64,000 nucleotides of DNA from Timema cristinae. Lineage: Eukaryota > Arthropoda > Insecta > Phasmatodea > Timematidae. Below the pieces are notes generated by a model. That model did no database searches. It saw only the letters and a list, made by a program, of their open reading frames with translations, and had not been told where the DNA came from. The DNA lies in the NCBI GenBank assembly GCA_039000515.1, contig JBCFYV010011135.1, positions 17,812,675 to 17,876,674 of the forward strand. Reading direction: 5' to 3'. Positions 44,700 to 56,355 of this stretch are shown piece by piece (the first letter of the stretch is position 1; each line of letters opens with the position of its first letter). The translations under genes and the position numbers were made by a program.

Positions 44700-45865
44700 T
44701 GGTTGGGGGTTGGTGTTCGGGTTTGTGTATAATCACGGAGGCGTTGGCAGACCTTGTAGAGGAGGTAATGTTTATTTTAACAAAGTTGCATGTGATGTTT
44801 GAGGTACAGAATTTGATTAACAGAAGTACAGGATTCTCATCGTCGAGTTGGATTTCGACTGCGTTTGTCTCACATGTACACCACGTAACCGATCAACTAT
44901 ATTCCATTCACGATAGGTTTTTACCTGGATGACAGTTCGAAAATCATATGTTTAGGTTTTGGGTTGCCAACACTTGTAAAAGATCACAGTTTTGTTATAA
45001 ATGTAAATATATTTAACTACCTGTTATATATTACATATAAAATAACGTAAACTTAAGTTTTCTCATACTATTTCAATTTTTTTAATAATTTCTTTTTATC
45101 CAACTCGAAACAATATTTTAAACATAATTAAAAGTACTTATTTTTTGTTATAGAACGTTACTGATTTTGTATAATATAGTGCACACATCAATATATTTTA
45201 ATACAGGCATTGTATTTACTTGGGAAAGAGAAAATTGTTGTCATTTTTTTACATACAATGAATGATTTTATGATTATTTTATCGTATTTTGAAATATTTA
45301 ACTGAATAAAATATTTTCATTAAATGCGTATCTGCATCATTGTAAAAAAACTTGTTTACTGTTAAGTTCAATCATATGATTTAGATTCGTCTGTCGCCAT
45401 TTTGAAGATGTGTTCGTTAGAATTTTTATGAAAGTGCTGTGAATATTTTTTTAAGGGGAATAAAACTATAAATAAGCTTTGTGTCCGACCTCAAATAAAT
45501 ATATAAATAATATTGGCCTAAATTATTGTTCTTACTATCAGATTAATATATTACCATCTGTTTTCATTACAGTCATCCAAAGTGATAGATGTCAGCTGTT
45601 GGCGTAGTGATATATTAGGGATTACTTCTAGTAACATTTTGAGCTGTCATCCAGGTAAACTTAGCTCGTGAATGACTTATAGTTGACCCCCCTCAACAGC
45701 GATTCATATAAAAGTCAATTTTGTACTTCTATTAGGAGATACGAAACAACCCGTGAGTCACTACATATGACGTAGAGTCAATGTTAACCCGACCTCCTAT
45801 ACGTCACGGACACATCTTACCGACTACCAAAATGTTCATAAGCAACACGCACTCTAACCGAAAAA
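44700..45865. repeat. Long inverted repeat, arms ~230 bp, spacer ~700 bp
   Basis: TTACCTGGATGACAG (44921-44935) is the exact reverse complement of CTGTCATCCAGGTAA (45644-45658). Outward the arms keep matching in pieces: ATTCACGATAGG with CTCGTGAAT, the ATATAGTTGAT and GTACTTCTGTTAATC words, and the GGAGGT words. Similarity is well below identity. Either a foldback DNA transposon with long terminal repeats or two copies of one repeat in opposite orientation. Confidence 0.6.
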
Positions 45866-46116
45866 TATATCTACCATCGCTCGATCTGTCTTTTAATAAT
45901 ATGTTTTTACACTAGTTTTTGACACATGTGGCGCTTAATAATTTAGTCATCAAAACACTTGAAGAACGCATTGCGACTACGACCCACAATCATGTTTGGA
46001 AACCATCTTTCTAGATCCATCTTGAGTCAGCGAGCTCTCTCCCACATAAGTAATTTACTCTATTACAAGATTGTAACACTTAGCTCTTACAATATACTTG
46101 GGTTTTATGTTTAGTG

Positions 46117-46388
46117 ACCCGCCTCGGTGGCGTAGTTGGCTAACGCGCTTGTCGTGTTGAGCTCGACTGCTGAGGACGGGGAGATCGAGGTTCGAATCTC
46201 GGTCGGGTGAACTCGGGGGGGGGGGGGGGTATCCTAAATGGTTTTCACTCTCCCTCCACGCAACTGCGGGTTCACTTCCTCTAATTCAACCTTCCCAATT
46301 CCTAATCCATTAGCGTAATTAGTACTTAAAGCGTATAACCCGAACGGGTAGTAAGACGCAGGTGCTAAATATTATTATTATATTAATA
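46117..46388 (+). mobile_element. SINE-2 copy, full length
   Basis: ACCCGCCTCGGTGGCGTAG start, A box region TAGTTGGCTAACGCG, B box GAGGTTCGAATCTC, tail CCCGAACGGGTAGTAAGACG. The 12-bp duplication TTATGTTTAGTG flanks it (46105-46116 and 46389-46400). A G run at 46215-46229 has grown to 15 where the copy at 13375 has only four. Confidence 0.95.
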
Positions 46389-46400
46389 TTATGTTTAGTG

Positions 46401-46991
46401 GTTCTCTAAGGTTCACTTGGTATCCACAATACATTTTAATGTTTTTATAGGCCTACGTCTTATTTTACCTGCAAAGCTTATTTCGGTTAGCTAGCTTATG
46501 AACAAGTATAAGCATAGACCATGAAATCCAATAACTTTCTAAGTTGATATAAAAATATTCAAATATTGATATTATAGGAACTAAAAAAATCTAATACAAA
46601 TTATTGACGTTAAATTTCCTATTTATGAAAACTAAATAAGTACACAAACACATCTTACGTTATTAATGAATTAAATTATTTTGAGTAGTTTGTTACAAAT
46701 TGACCTGTAACATTCAATGAAATATTTAATATTATGTATAGTATACATATATATGTAATTTAATATTTCATATAATGATTATAAATTAGCTTTACAAAAT
46801 AAAGTCTTAACATAATGTAATGTGTGAAATCATATTATGGTTTTTAAAATAATGATATAATGTGACACTAAGTGAAACATTATTAAAATTAAATTATATA
46901 TATACAGGGATTCAAGTTAAATTTGAAAAATATATTAATAATAAATGACAATATAAATAAGATAATTTTTAAATCTAAAATATGTTAAAAT
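46401..46991. other. AT-rich spacer
   Basis: No gene, RNA or repeat is recognised. Confidence 0.4.
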
Positions 46992-47005
46992 TATTTAAGA
47001 CACAT

Positions 47006-47138
47006 GTGGAATGCCAGGCCTCCACCGTGGTTCGGATTCCACGTTAAACTGTAGGTCCACCATTTCATCTCACAATCACCTTACCATTACACATTAGCGT
47101 AAGTGCGTATAACCCGAACGGTTAGTAAGACGTGGTGC

Positions 47139-47208
<70 letters not shown>
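47006..47208 (+). mobile_element. SINE-1 copy, strongly 5'-truncated
   Basis: Only the 3' half is present, from GTGGAATGCCAGGCCTCCAC to the tail and a long (TAA)n. A 14-bp duplication TATTTAAGACACAT flanks it exactly (46992-47005 and 47209-47222). Truncation with a perfect duplication is the classic trace of target-primed reverse transcription. Confidence 0.95.
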
Positions 47209-47210
<2 letters not shown>

Positions 47211-47574
47211 TTTAAGACACATTCGTATTTTTGTTAAAATAAAATTAAAATAGCTTTTACATAGGCGATTTTAAAGTCACAATGGCATTAATTTTACTCA
47301 TCTATACATTAAAAAATAATTGTATTAATATATTCGTAGAACAGCTTTTAAAAATCGTCCTTCACTTTGGATTAAATTTTATTAGACTAGTAATTTTATT
47401 AATATAAATATGTATTTATTTACCTATTTATTTATACACATAGTATATTTTTTTCGTTAGTGAGAGATTTTTAAAGTTTGAAACATATTCACTAGTTTAA
47501 TTTGATTTTGATTTCAATTTTAACTTCTGAAATTATTTTTTTATTTTCCAGCTATAATAATATTTTTTTTCATT

Positions 47575-47795
47575 ATGTCTAACTATCCATTCAGATTATA
47601 CGCATATTTAGGCAACTAGTAACTCTAAATATCTTAGAGATAAGGAAGGTTTAATTTATAGGAAGTACACGCTAATTTTTAAGAAGGATGAGTGTAAAAC
47701 CCTTAAAAAAAATATCCTCAGTATACTCAATTGGGATTCAAACCACGATCTTTACGTCATCGGTAGCCCACTCTATCCTGATATGGGTCTGTATT
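47575..47795 (-). mobile_element. SINE-3 copy, diverged
   Basis: ATGTCTAACTATCCATTCAG, ATAAGGAAGGTTTAATTTAT, ATATCCTCAGTATACTC, B-box GGGATTCAAACCACG, GTCATCGGTAGCCCACTC. Confidence 0.7.
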
Positions 47796-47842
47796 CTTTA
47801 GTGCATTATCTAGCATCTCGTATGGTTTTCTAATCAAAGTTA

Positions 47843-48116
47843 TTATTATTATTAGCATCGCGTCTTACTACCCGTTCGGGTTGTACGCACTTACGCTAAT
47901 GTGTAATGGTAGGGTGATTGTGATATGAAATGGAGAACCTACAGTTTAACGTGGAATCCGAACCACGGTGGAGGACTGGCATTCTCCACATTCACAAGAT
48001 GTCTTGTCAGAGGTGAAGGAAGGGTTTGGTAATCAGATAAATATGCCGGGACCGAGGATTGAACCCCGGACTCCCAGCACAGAAGTCCGACACCTTACCC
48101 CTAGACCGCCAGGTCA
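47843..48116 (-). mobile_element. SINE-1 copy, full length
   Basis: Tail AGCATCGCGTCTTACTACCC, body, then head ACCGCCAGGTCA. The 14-bp duplication TCTAATCAAAGTTA flanks it exactly (47829-47842 and 48117-48130). Confidence 0.96.
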
Positions 48117-48205
48117 TCTAATCAAAGTTAAATAGGAAAATCATACTAGATAGCTTTGAAAATACTCAAGAATACATTCAATGGACGTTTTAAACCAAAC
48201 GATAA

Positions 48206-48738
48206 TGTCGGGATCACGATCAACTTAACGTTAACTTAAAGTTAAAAACTTAACTTATATGTGATCACGATTCACTTAACTTAACGTAACAACTCCAGCA
48301 AAATATATGCTTTCTCGAGTATGATCTATGGTTTTGTACTATTTGTAAAGTGATGATCTGTGAATGTTTACAGTTTTCAATCAATATAATAAATATATAT
48401 TATTAAACTTTTTTGATACATTTAGTTCCCTATTTTAGTTTGATTATTTTGTTTCAATATCTGATCACTAAAACTTATTCTAAAGAGTAAACATTGGTCA
48501 TAATACCAACAAATGAATTACTAAATAGCCCTTGACGTCACTCGCATATTGATTGGCTGGCTAGATCACGTGATACCCTTCAAGTAACGTAAAGTAAAGT
48601 AAAAGACCTACCAAGAAATCTCTTACGTTAAGTTAACTGCAAGTCAACGTTAAGTTAAGTGCATAGTGATCGCTCCCATTCAAACACACGAGGAGGTCCT
48701 TTACGTTAAGTTACGTTAAGTTGATCGTGATCCCGGCA
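48206..48738. mobile_element. 533-bp MITE with ~25-bp terminal inverted repeats
   Basis: Left end TGTCGGGATCACGATCAACT then TAACG; the right end read in reverse is TGCCGGGATCACGATCAACT then TAACG, one mismatch in 25. A TAA on each side (48203-48205 and 48739-48741) fits a 3-bp TWA target duplication, as known for PIF/Harbinger elements. Further inside, a second nested inverted repeat (GTGATCACGATTCACTTAAC versus GTTAAGTGCATAGTGATCGC) and many CGTTAAGTTA words occur. There is no coding capacity. Confidence 0.75.
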
Positions 48739-49454
48739 TAACCGAAACACATTTTAAATACGCTAATGGTGAAGGTCTGTGGTAAGTTATATTATAATAA
48801 TAATGTACTTACATTTGTATGATGAGATGGTGAGAAATATTTAGGGGAAAAAAAAATCATTCTTAATACAAATGGTCTGAATTCGAATCCTGTAATAATA
48901 AAACCAAAGTGATGATGGCTTTTTGTCTTCGTGACCACCAATTCGGGTTAGCTCTAAATAAAATTTTACATCAGAGTAGATATTTGACATTACAAAGTTC
49001 ATTCCCCCCCCCCCCCTTATAACCAAAATAATCATTCTCCCGTAAACATAAATCAACTTACGGTCCATGATTGATATGATCCCCCCCTTCCCCCTCCCAC
49101 TTGTGGTTTATAAAAACCAGATGTGTATATTACGTACATTTAAATGAGCAAGGAAACCTGTCAATCACAGAACAAATCACCAATACTAGCTACAATTTGC
49201 TTTCAATCGTTTCAGATATTTAAAAAATTGGGACATCATTTTGTATGAGTTTTCAAATGCAGATGATATTTAAAAATAAGAGTAATAATAATTCATCATA
49301 ATTCAGAATTCAATTTAATTTTCAATTACTTGCCATGGAAAGTCAATCGCATTAGCAGCTTTAGGGAACTCAAAATTAAAATCAAACACATTTTAAAATG
49401 TCTGAAGAAAAATATACATATATCACTTATAATCAAATAATACTTGCATTGATG

Positions 49455-49682
49455 GTCGTGTGAGTTTAATGTTAGTTCACTCTAGTCTGAATTTCAGTTG
49501 AGGGTAGAAACAGGGCTAGAATCCCAGATGAGTCTATTAAAGGTGCATTTTCCTAAGCTGTTCTTCTCTTCCACTTTATTAAAATACATGCACATTTCCT
49601 ATACATCTGCCGTCATCATCCATACCCCATTAGTGTATCTAATGATGGATACCTTGAACGGTTAGTAAATACGCAGTGCATA
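49455..49682 (+). mobile_element. SINE-3 copy, diverged
   Basis: TAGTCTGAATTTCAGTTGAG, a B-box-like GCTAGAATCCCAG, ATTTTCCTAAGCTGTTC, and tail remnant GGATACCTTGAACGGTTAG with ACGCAGTGCATA. Confidence 0.55.
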
Positions 49683-51867
49683 TAATATAAATGTAACCAC
49701 ACAATCGCAAAATTTGGTCATATAGTTTCCTATAACTTGGAGCAATATTTTCAAAAATAGTATTTTGGTAACTACCCATAGATAGGTTTTACTCAGAAAA
49801 GAACAAATAATCTTGTTAATAACAATAAAAACCCAACTTATATAAATGTAAACCAAATTGTTAAGATTTTTTTTTAGCAAATTTCAATTTTTTTAATCGG
49901 TTATTTGTAAACTCTATGCCAAACAATTTTTAATATTTAAAAATAAAAACAAATTCTTATTTATCATTAAAAACAATACACACACACATATATATATATT
50001 ATAAACAAAATATTTAAGGCGATTTTCGAATGGCTTAAGGTTTTCTAAAATTTGTCATGACTATCTTTAAATTAGTGTATATTTAGTTTTATAAAATAAA
50101 CTATTTTTAGCATATATAATAAATCATAGACTAATTTTGAACAAAATTGTTGAAGTTTTTTATTTTCAAAAATAAATCGTCGGTAAATTGACATAGAATT
50201 ATTGTTATAAATTAAAACAAATCTATAAAACTATACATATCGTAAAGAAATTATCAGATACCGGTTTTGAACCAAATTGTAAGAGCCAGTTTTTAAATGT
50301 TTTAAATTAAAAGAATCTAAAGGGCTAAGGTCAAAATTAAAAAGCTCTCTAAGGTGTGGCAATATAACATCTAACTATCAAAGTTCTTTCTGTTGTTTGT
50401 TAAATCCATCAAACCGTTTCTGATTTTGTGGTCAGGGACAGATATGTTGACTGACAGATTTATAAAATAAAAATATTGATATTTGGGGTCACATAAAACC
50501 TAAATATTAATCACAATATCTGGTCTAAACTGTACACTAAAACAATAATATCTTTAAATGAGAAAATGCAAAGTGAATATAACATTTATCATAACTGTAA
50601 AAACCAATACTTACAATCACTAGCATGTATTTCTAATTGATTAAAATATTTACTGCTATCTTCTTTATTACCCTTTGTTCATTTCAAAAATTGAAGCACA
50701 ACTAACTGGAGGTAGTTGATCTTCGAACAACTACGATAAGTTAAAGTAGAATATATGTGTCTGTTATATCGTATATATCACTTTTATTACTCTCACAAAG
50801 AAACACTCAAGTAAATTATATATCTAGCAGAGATATAAAAGTGTATATTAACTATTATTAGCTAGGAAATTAAAACCCAATATGTATTGTAAGTTACTCA
50901 CAATATGAAAAATTTCATGTTGAACTTTCTGTTAAACTAAACACATTTAGTGTATTTCTGGTGAGAAATACTCACTTACAAATGGTGCCCAACCAAATAA
51001 ATAAACCACTGTTATAGGATTCTCTTTTAAATACCGTATTTAACTGTTAAGAAAGTTACTAAACCTTCTTTAATATAATTATATGTAAAGATCATAGAGT
51101 TGTGCTGAGATAATTTAACACCCCATTCATAATAGTAATAATAAAAATAAGGGAATTATACATAAATGTATTTTTAATAATGTATATAATAAATTAAAGA
51201 TGGTAACGTAAGTATATATTCCTAAATACAGTTTCTATGAATGCCAGAATTTCATGACAGGAGTCTCAAATTATAGTGTTAGCCAAGTAAACAATATCTT
51301 AGGTGAATACGGTTGAACTAGAACCATAAGCAGGTCCCCCTTTAATTTCGAAGTTAACTTATTCACATAAATATTTATATAAGAAGCATATTTCCGTGCG
51401 TAATGGAAGGATTCCCATTAAATAGAAATATTTGCATCACAGTCTAAATAAGTAACAAACATATTTGCCCTCATAAATCACAATGTTAACCCAGCCAGAA
51501 ATGACCCCTCCCAAAATGACATGCAAAAGAAAAATAATAATAACTAGCATGGCATGTTGGATTACTCAAGACAGATAGTTAATTATTACTTAAAAACCTG
51601 GCTGGCTTCCCCATCTATTGAAAGACCTTTATTACGAGAATTACAAGCACAACATGGCCGATTCTTATCATAACCATTAGGCTACATTAATAAGATCTGA
51701 GCAAAATACCACTTTGAATAGATAAATCTACACTACAGTGGATAACCTTCTGCTAAATATGATCTTAATGATGTGTTATACAACAGTGACAATCAAAAGG
51801 GTGGCTATGTGGCATAATATCTCGAGTGCATGTGCATATTTTAAGGATACATAATATGTTTTATCTT
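49683..51867. other. AT-rich spacer
   Basis: No gene, RNA or clear repeat is recognised over about 2.2 kb. Confidence 0.4.
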
Positions 51868-52110
51868 CACATCTTATTACATGTCCAGGTTAAACGCTTG
51901 TATGATACTGTAGTTACTCTGATAGGGTATGCTAGAGGAAGGAAGAATTTCAAAGGTAGTCTACTCACATTTGCATTGAAGTAAAGTAGAAAATCATTTT
52001 GAAAAAACTATGCTTAGTATAACTGACCAGGATTCTAAGCTTTATCTCGCCATCAGCAGCAGGCCAGTCTAACAGGGCTTAGACCGTTCGACCAATGAAG
52101 TGGGTACTTT
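51868..52110 (-). mobile_element. SINE-3 copy, diverged
   Basis: CACATCTTATTACATGTCCA, GTAGTTACTCTGATAGGG, TCACATTTGCATTGAAG, CAGCAGGCCAGTCTAAC, head GGCTTAGACCG and CCAATGAAGTGGGT. Confidence 0.7.
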
Positions 52111-52379
52111 TCAGCTATTATTAAAAATATTACAATTTTCCTCTCCCTCTCCTTACTACTGGATTACAAATGAGGTGAAATATAAACAATATAAACTGAT
52201 TAACTATAAACAAGCCAAAAATAGAATTTTGGTTACATAACTATTTAGCAAACTTCTTTCAATTTGGCCGGCTTGTTTAATTTATATATAGGTACCCTTT
52301 CAAAGATGGTAAAATGAAAATCAAATAAGGAGAAGCTTAAGAAAAGGTAAACAGAAGACGAGTTATAGCCAAATCTTTG

Positions 52380-52830
52380 AAGAAAAAAAATGGCAGCCGT
52401 AAATTTATAATATTCAATATGTTTACCGGATGTCCGTGAATTTTCCATGCGAAATTTAATCACAAATTATTGTTGTTTTTTTGCGTGTTAAAATTAACAG
52501 CCAAATGGTGGATTTTATAGCCATCGTACTGAAACAAAATTGCAGGCCTAAGTTTTAATTATTCTATAAAATAAATTCATGGCCCATTTATGTCCATGCA
52601 AAATTCCATCATAATTGTTGTAAAGTTTTGGCATGAAAAAGTAACAGTTAAGGAAAAGGGAAAAATATAGTTTTGTAACCACTATCATGAAATTAAATAG
52701 TGGATATAAACTGTAATCATCCTATATGTTAACCAGACGTCACGAGACATGTTCATAAAAAAATGTCAGCACAATCAATGTTGTGATTTGTGCGTGAAAT
52801 AATAACAAACAGACGCCAACACATTTTTAA
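52380..52830. repeat. Three decayed copies of a ~150-190 bp unit
   Basis: The segment CCATGCGAAATTTAATCAC with ATTATTGTTG and TGCGTGTTAAAATTAACAG recurs as CCATGCAAAATTCCATC, TAATTGTTG, GGCATGAAAAAGTAACAG, and later as TTGTGATTTGTGCGTGAAAT with AATAACA. The wording resembles the 3' parts of insect mobile elements, but the class is open. Confidence 0.5.
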
Positions 52831-53379
52831 ATATTAATATTTAAACTATTGTGGTCCCGCCTATGGTACACGATGTGTCATTCCGGCCAACTTTCCTGAA
52901 ATAAAAACCCACAATGAGCCTTTAAAAGATATTTGGAAAACATTATAACCTTGAAATTTCTCCATTTAGATTCTGTCATTACTTGGAAGCAGCTATGTTT
53001 ATGAAACTGAATGTTCCACGATAAAAAAAAATGAGGACTCGCCCTGATAAGTCTAAATGGAATCACTCCTCAGGTCTTTTATGATTGGACACAAGCAGAA
53101 GATTGTTCATATCACAAACAATATTGGAATATATAGTATTATTTACTTATGTAAGAGTTTTAAGTATTATTTTCATTTAAAACATTATATTATTTATACC
53201 TTTATCATGATCTTTTTTATTTTATATACGGCTAACAATGTTTGCTGGATTATGCAAGCTCATATTTTCATAGGAAGAGACATTTAGAAAACACATACAT
53301 GTTTTTTTATGATATACATTAAAAGCATGTTACCATATAATAAACGTTATTATATAATATATTTTGGTTGTATAGGTCT

Positions 53380-53960
53380 TAATATTATTATTGTTATTGA
53401 ATGTTCTGTCTTACGACAGGTACATTCCTTTTGTTAGTAAACTTAGACTGCCAATGTGCCATGTCTTCTGCCTCCTCTTTGAACTCCCAGAATTTTCTCT
53501 TTCCTTCAAGCTATCTAATATTTGAATCCTCCTTCTTCCTAAACTTATAACACACTCAACCTTTATTTTCATAATGTCTTGCAGAAAGCAGTCCCTCCAA
53601 AGTATGTGCCTGATCAAGTTTGCTTTGCAGTTTAGAATCACTTCCAAAATGGTTCTCTTCTCACCCAGTCTTCTTAGGACTTTTTAATTTGTCACTCGGT
53701 CTGTCCACCTGATATTTTCAAGTCTTCTTAAGCGCCACATTTCAAAGTTTTCCAAGAATTTTTTTTCTATTTTACTAAGAGTCCAATTAAATCTCCAAAT
53801 GTAGCATTTCATCAGTTCCCAAATAAACTTGCTGGTGAGCAGTAACATCTTCTGGTCGAAACCATCCTTTACCATGGCAATCCTCAACCTAATTTCTTTA
53901 CTACAGTAGGTATTCTTTGTCAATGTATAGGTATAAGTCCTATAAAAAATTAAAGCTTCA
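53380..53960 (-). pseudogene. Non-LTR retrotransposon RT C-terminal relic (LINE family L-1, minus copy)
   Basis: The minus strand, from about 53910 downward, gives SKEIRLRIAMVKDGF, LLTSKFIWELMKCYIW, KFLENFEMWRLRRLENIRWT and DRVTN. After a frame change it continues with LNCKANLIRHILWRDCFLQD and SLGRRRIQILDSLKERE. This is the widespread C-terminal region of insect LINE reverse transcriptases. It ends in A/T triplets at about 53380-53400. The block that should read Y-G-x-E-T-W is decayed. Internal frameshifts make it a pseudogene; upstream domains are absent. The same family occurs on the plus strand at 61580. Confidence 0.8.
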
Positions 53961-54019
53961 GATCCAAGAACACAGTATGAATACGTGAAATTAGTTAAAG
54001 TAATTTGTCTAGCTTTCAT

Positions 54020-55319
54020 ATGAGAACCTTCCTATGAGAAGTGGATTCTAAATTGGCCCAAATGTCATGAAGTTTGAACATTTCTAGGTTGATAATAAAC
54101 ATTTATCATTCCCCTCTTTTATGTTTAAATGACTTTATATGAACATATCCAATAGCAATAATTGTCTAATAATAATTTTCACTTCCAAACGTGTATAGTA
54201 CTCTTTCCATGGGCATTTATCTTGAACATAGCTGTTGGTAATTAATAATGCTGTACTAAAATAATAAGGCTGTAGAAAATATTTAAACTTCTAACAGTTG
54301 AATTTAAATAGTATAATGAATAAATAAAAGTAATATAATCACTACATTATAAATAATGTATTATATAGATACATAAATTAGTTTAGTTTAATGGTTATAT
54401 TTAATTTTATTGATTTTAATTTAATTAATTAATGTAATTTAATAATTACAATACTCATGTACTGGATTTAATTGTACAGATTATTGTAGTTTAGTAATTA
54501 CAATAATATTCTAATTCATTTAAAGGAATCATTTATTCTGATGTTAAAAATATTTTTTTAAATTAAATAAATTGAAATAATTAAAGTAATAGCTACAGTA
54601 AAATGATAATGAATTTTGTGTAATTAATTAATGTAATTTAATCATAACATTGCAATGAGTAGAAATGTAATGTGATTTAATATTTACAATAAGAGTTTAA
54701 TAGATTAAATAGATTCTAATAAATAATTTACTAACTACAAATATATTGCAATAAATTTAAACTGAATAAAATAAAGTAATGTAAAAGTTGTAAAAACAAT
54801 TTAAGTATTAAATTACATCCCATTATTTTTATAATTATTACTAGATTTGAATGATTGCTAGGAAGTAATATACCTTGAAATTAAACGAACTTATACTGAA
54901 CTGAACATAAAATCTATACCTATTCAACTCTATACTGCTTTTAATGCTGTACCTTACTCAAGTAAGCTTATATTTTAATCTTATTCATTTTTAGTGCATT
55001 GTATGACAAAAGTGGGCCACAAGTAAGTTTCTGTTAGATTTGTTTAATGTTACTCATTAAAAATTATGTTTAAATTTCTCTCTTTAGAGAGAGCTATTGT
55101 TTCTTCATGCAGTATGTTTGTAATTATACCCAAGTGAAGTTTAAACGTTTTAACACAAGTTTTAGGTTGAAAATTCAAGACCATTTAATGCCTTTTTCAT
55201 TTGTTTTCTATCTATCTTTATCTACAAGAAAAATAAATGTTTCTATCCACTGCATCTACAAAAAAAAATCATAAGATTTATAAAAAAATAAATAGTTGCA
55301 TAAACATTCAACCAAAGGA
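54020..55319. other. Very AT-rich spacer
   Basis: 54290-54840 is extremely AT-rich, with many TTAATTAATGTAATTTAAT-like words. No gene is recognised. Confidence 0.4.
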
Positions 55320-55965
55320 TATAAATTAAATATTATATACTGTTGCAGAAACATTGAGAAAAGCTTAACATCTCTGTTCACCAAAGAGTGTAGCAATAAA
55401 TTTCAAATTTCAAATAACTCTGTTAAAAAAAATATATAATTGCTTATATCTCAGAAATGATTGGTTTTATAAAAATATATTTCAAATAAAGGATATTTAT
55501 TTCTAATATTACTAAAACTTTAAAATAATAAGTTATTTAGTATCTCAAATATATTTAGAGATGATTAAAATTGGAAATTTCTGCCTATGAAAACTACTCT
55601 CAAAATCGTTTTCATTGAAAATAAGAATCGAGATTTTGTTTTTAATATCAAACAATGTTTATATTCAAAATTTAATCAAAATAGTTTGAGCGGATTTCAA
55701 GAAAATATATTTGTTCTCTTTTTCTCTATTAATTTTATGGCTGGATCTATAATTTCACTAACCTTTTCAGGGGAACCTTATATAAACCTCATATACTTAG
55801 TTTCAGACTTATCGGTAAAAAATAGTTTCGATTCTTGGCTGAGATACCGACAAAGTGTTTCACGAAAACCACTTTTTCTGTTTCAGAGGGTCATTAAATT
55901 TTGACATTTTTCAATATCTCGGGTTCAATGTTTTATATTACCATAGCAATATTTCTTTTTTCTCT
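55320..55965 (+). repeat. Repeat R-A copy
   Basis: TGGTTTTATAAAAATATATT, AAATAATAAGTTATTTAGTA, AAATTTAATCAAAATAG, CAGGGGAACCTTATATAAAC, TTTCTGTTTCAGAGGGTCAT. A (CT)n run follows at about 55964-55988. Short open frames across it are incidental. Confidence 0.65.
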
Positions 55966-56290
55966 CTCTCTCTCTCTCCCTCTCTCTATGAAGGCTCAGG
56001 AATAACTAAAAATATGATCTTCCAAGTCCAAAGAAGTATATTAATTAATATGCTACCAAAGAGCATGGGTATATAATATCCCAAGCACAAACTGGAAACA
56101 AAAGAGCACAAATGACTGGTGGTACAAAATAGTGCGGCTACATAAGATCGCAATCCTTAACTGCCGTAAAAAGTCGAGTGTAACTTTCCTTTCTTTTGTT
56201 TGGCAGGAATTCGTAGGCTACTGGATTAAACAGCTGCCCAACTTCGTCTTTGAGAATGTTTGAAATTTGACTTATCTAACCTCACATGAC

Positions 56291-56355
56291 CTAACCTAAC
56301 CTAACCTAACCTATCCTAACCTAACCTATCCTAACCTAACCAAACCTAACCTAAC
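56291..56355 (-). repeat. Interstitial telomere-type repeat, 13 x CTAAC (TTAGG on the minus strand)
   Basis: Thirteen consecutive pentamers in register, ten exact CTAAC and three with one change (CTATC twice, CAAAC once). TTAGG is the ancestral arthropod telomere unit. The short length and point changes indicate an old internal block, not a chromosome end. Confidence 0.92.

Noticed and set aside
44699..44932. 77-codon open frame
   Set aside because: Lies entirely in the left arm of the long inverted repeat and is not kept in the right arm.
56291..56355. True chromosome end
   Set aside because: Only 13 pentamers, three of them mutated, with 7.6 kb of ordinary repeat-rich sequence beyond; an interstitial block fits better.
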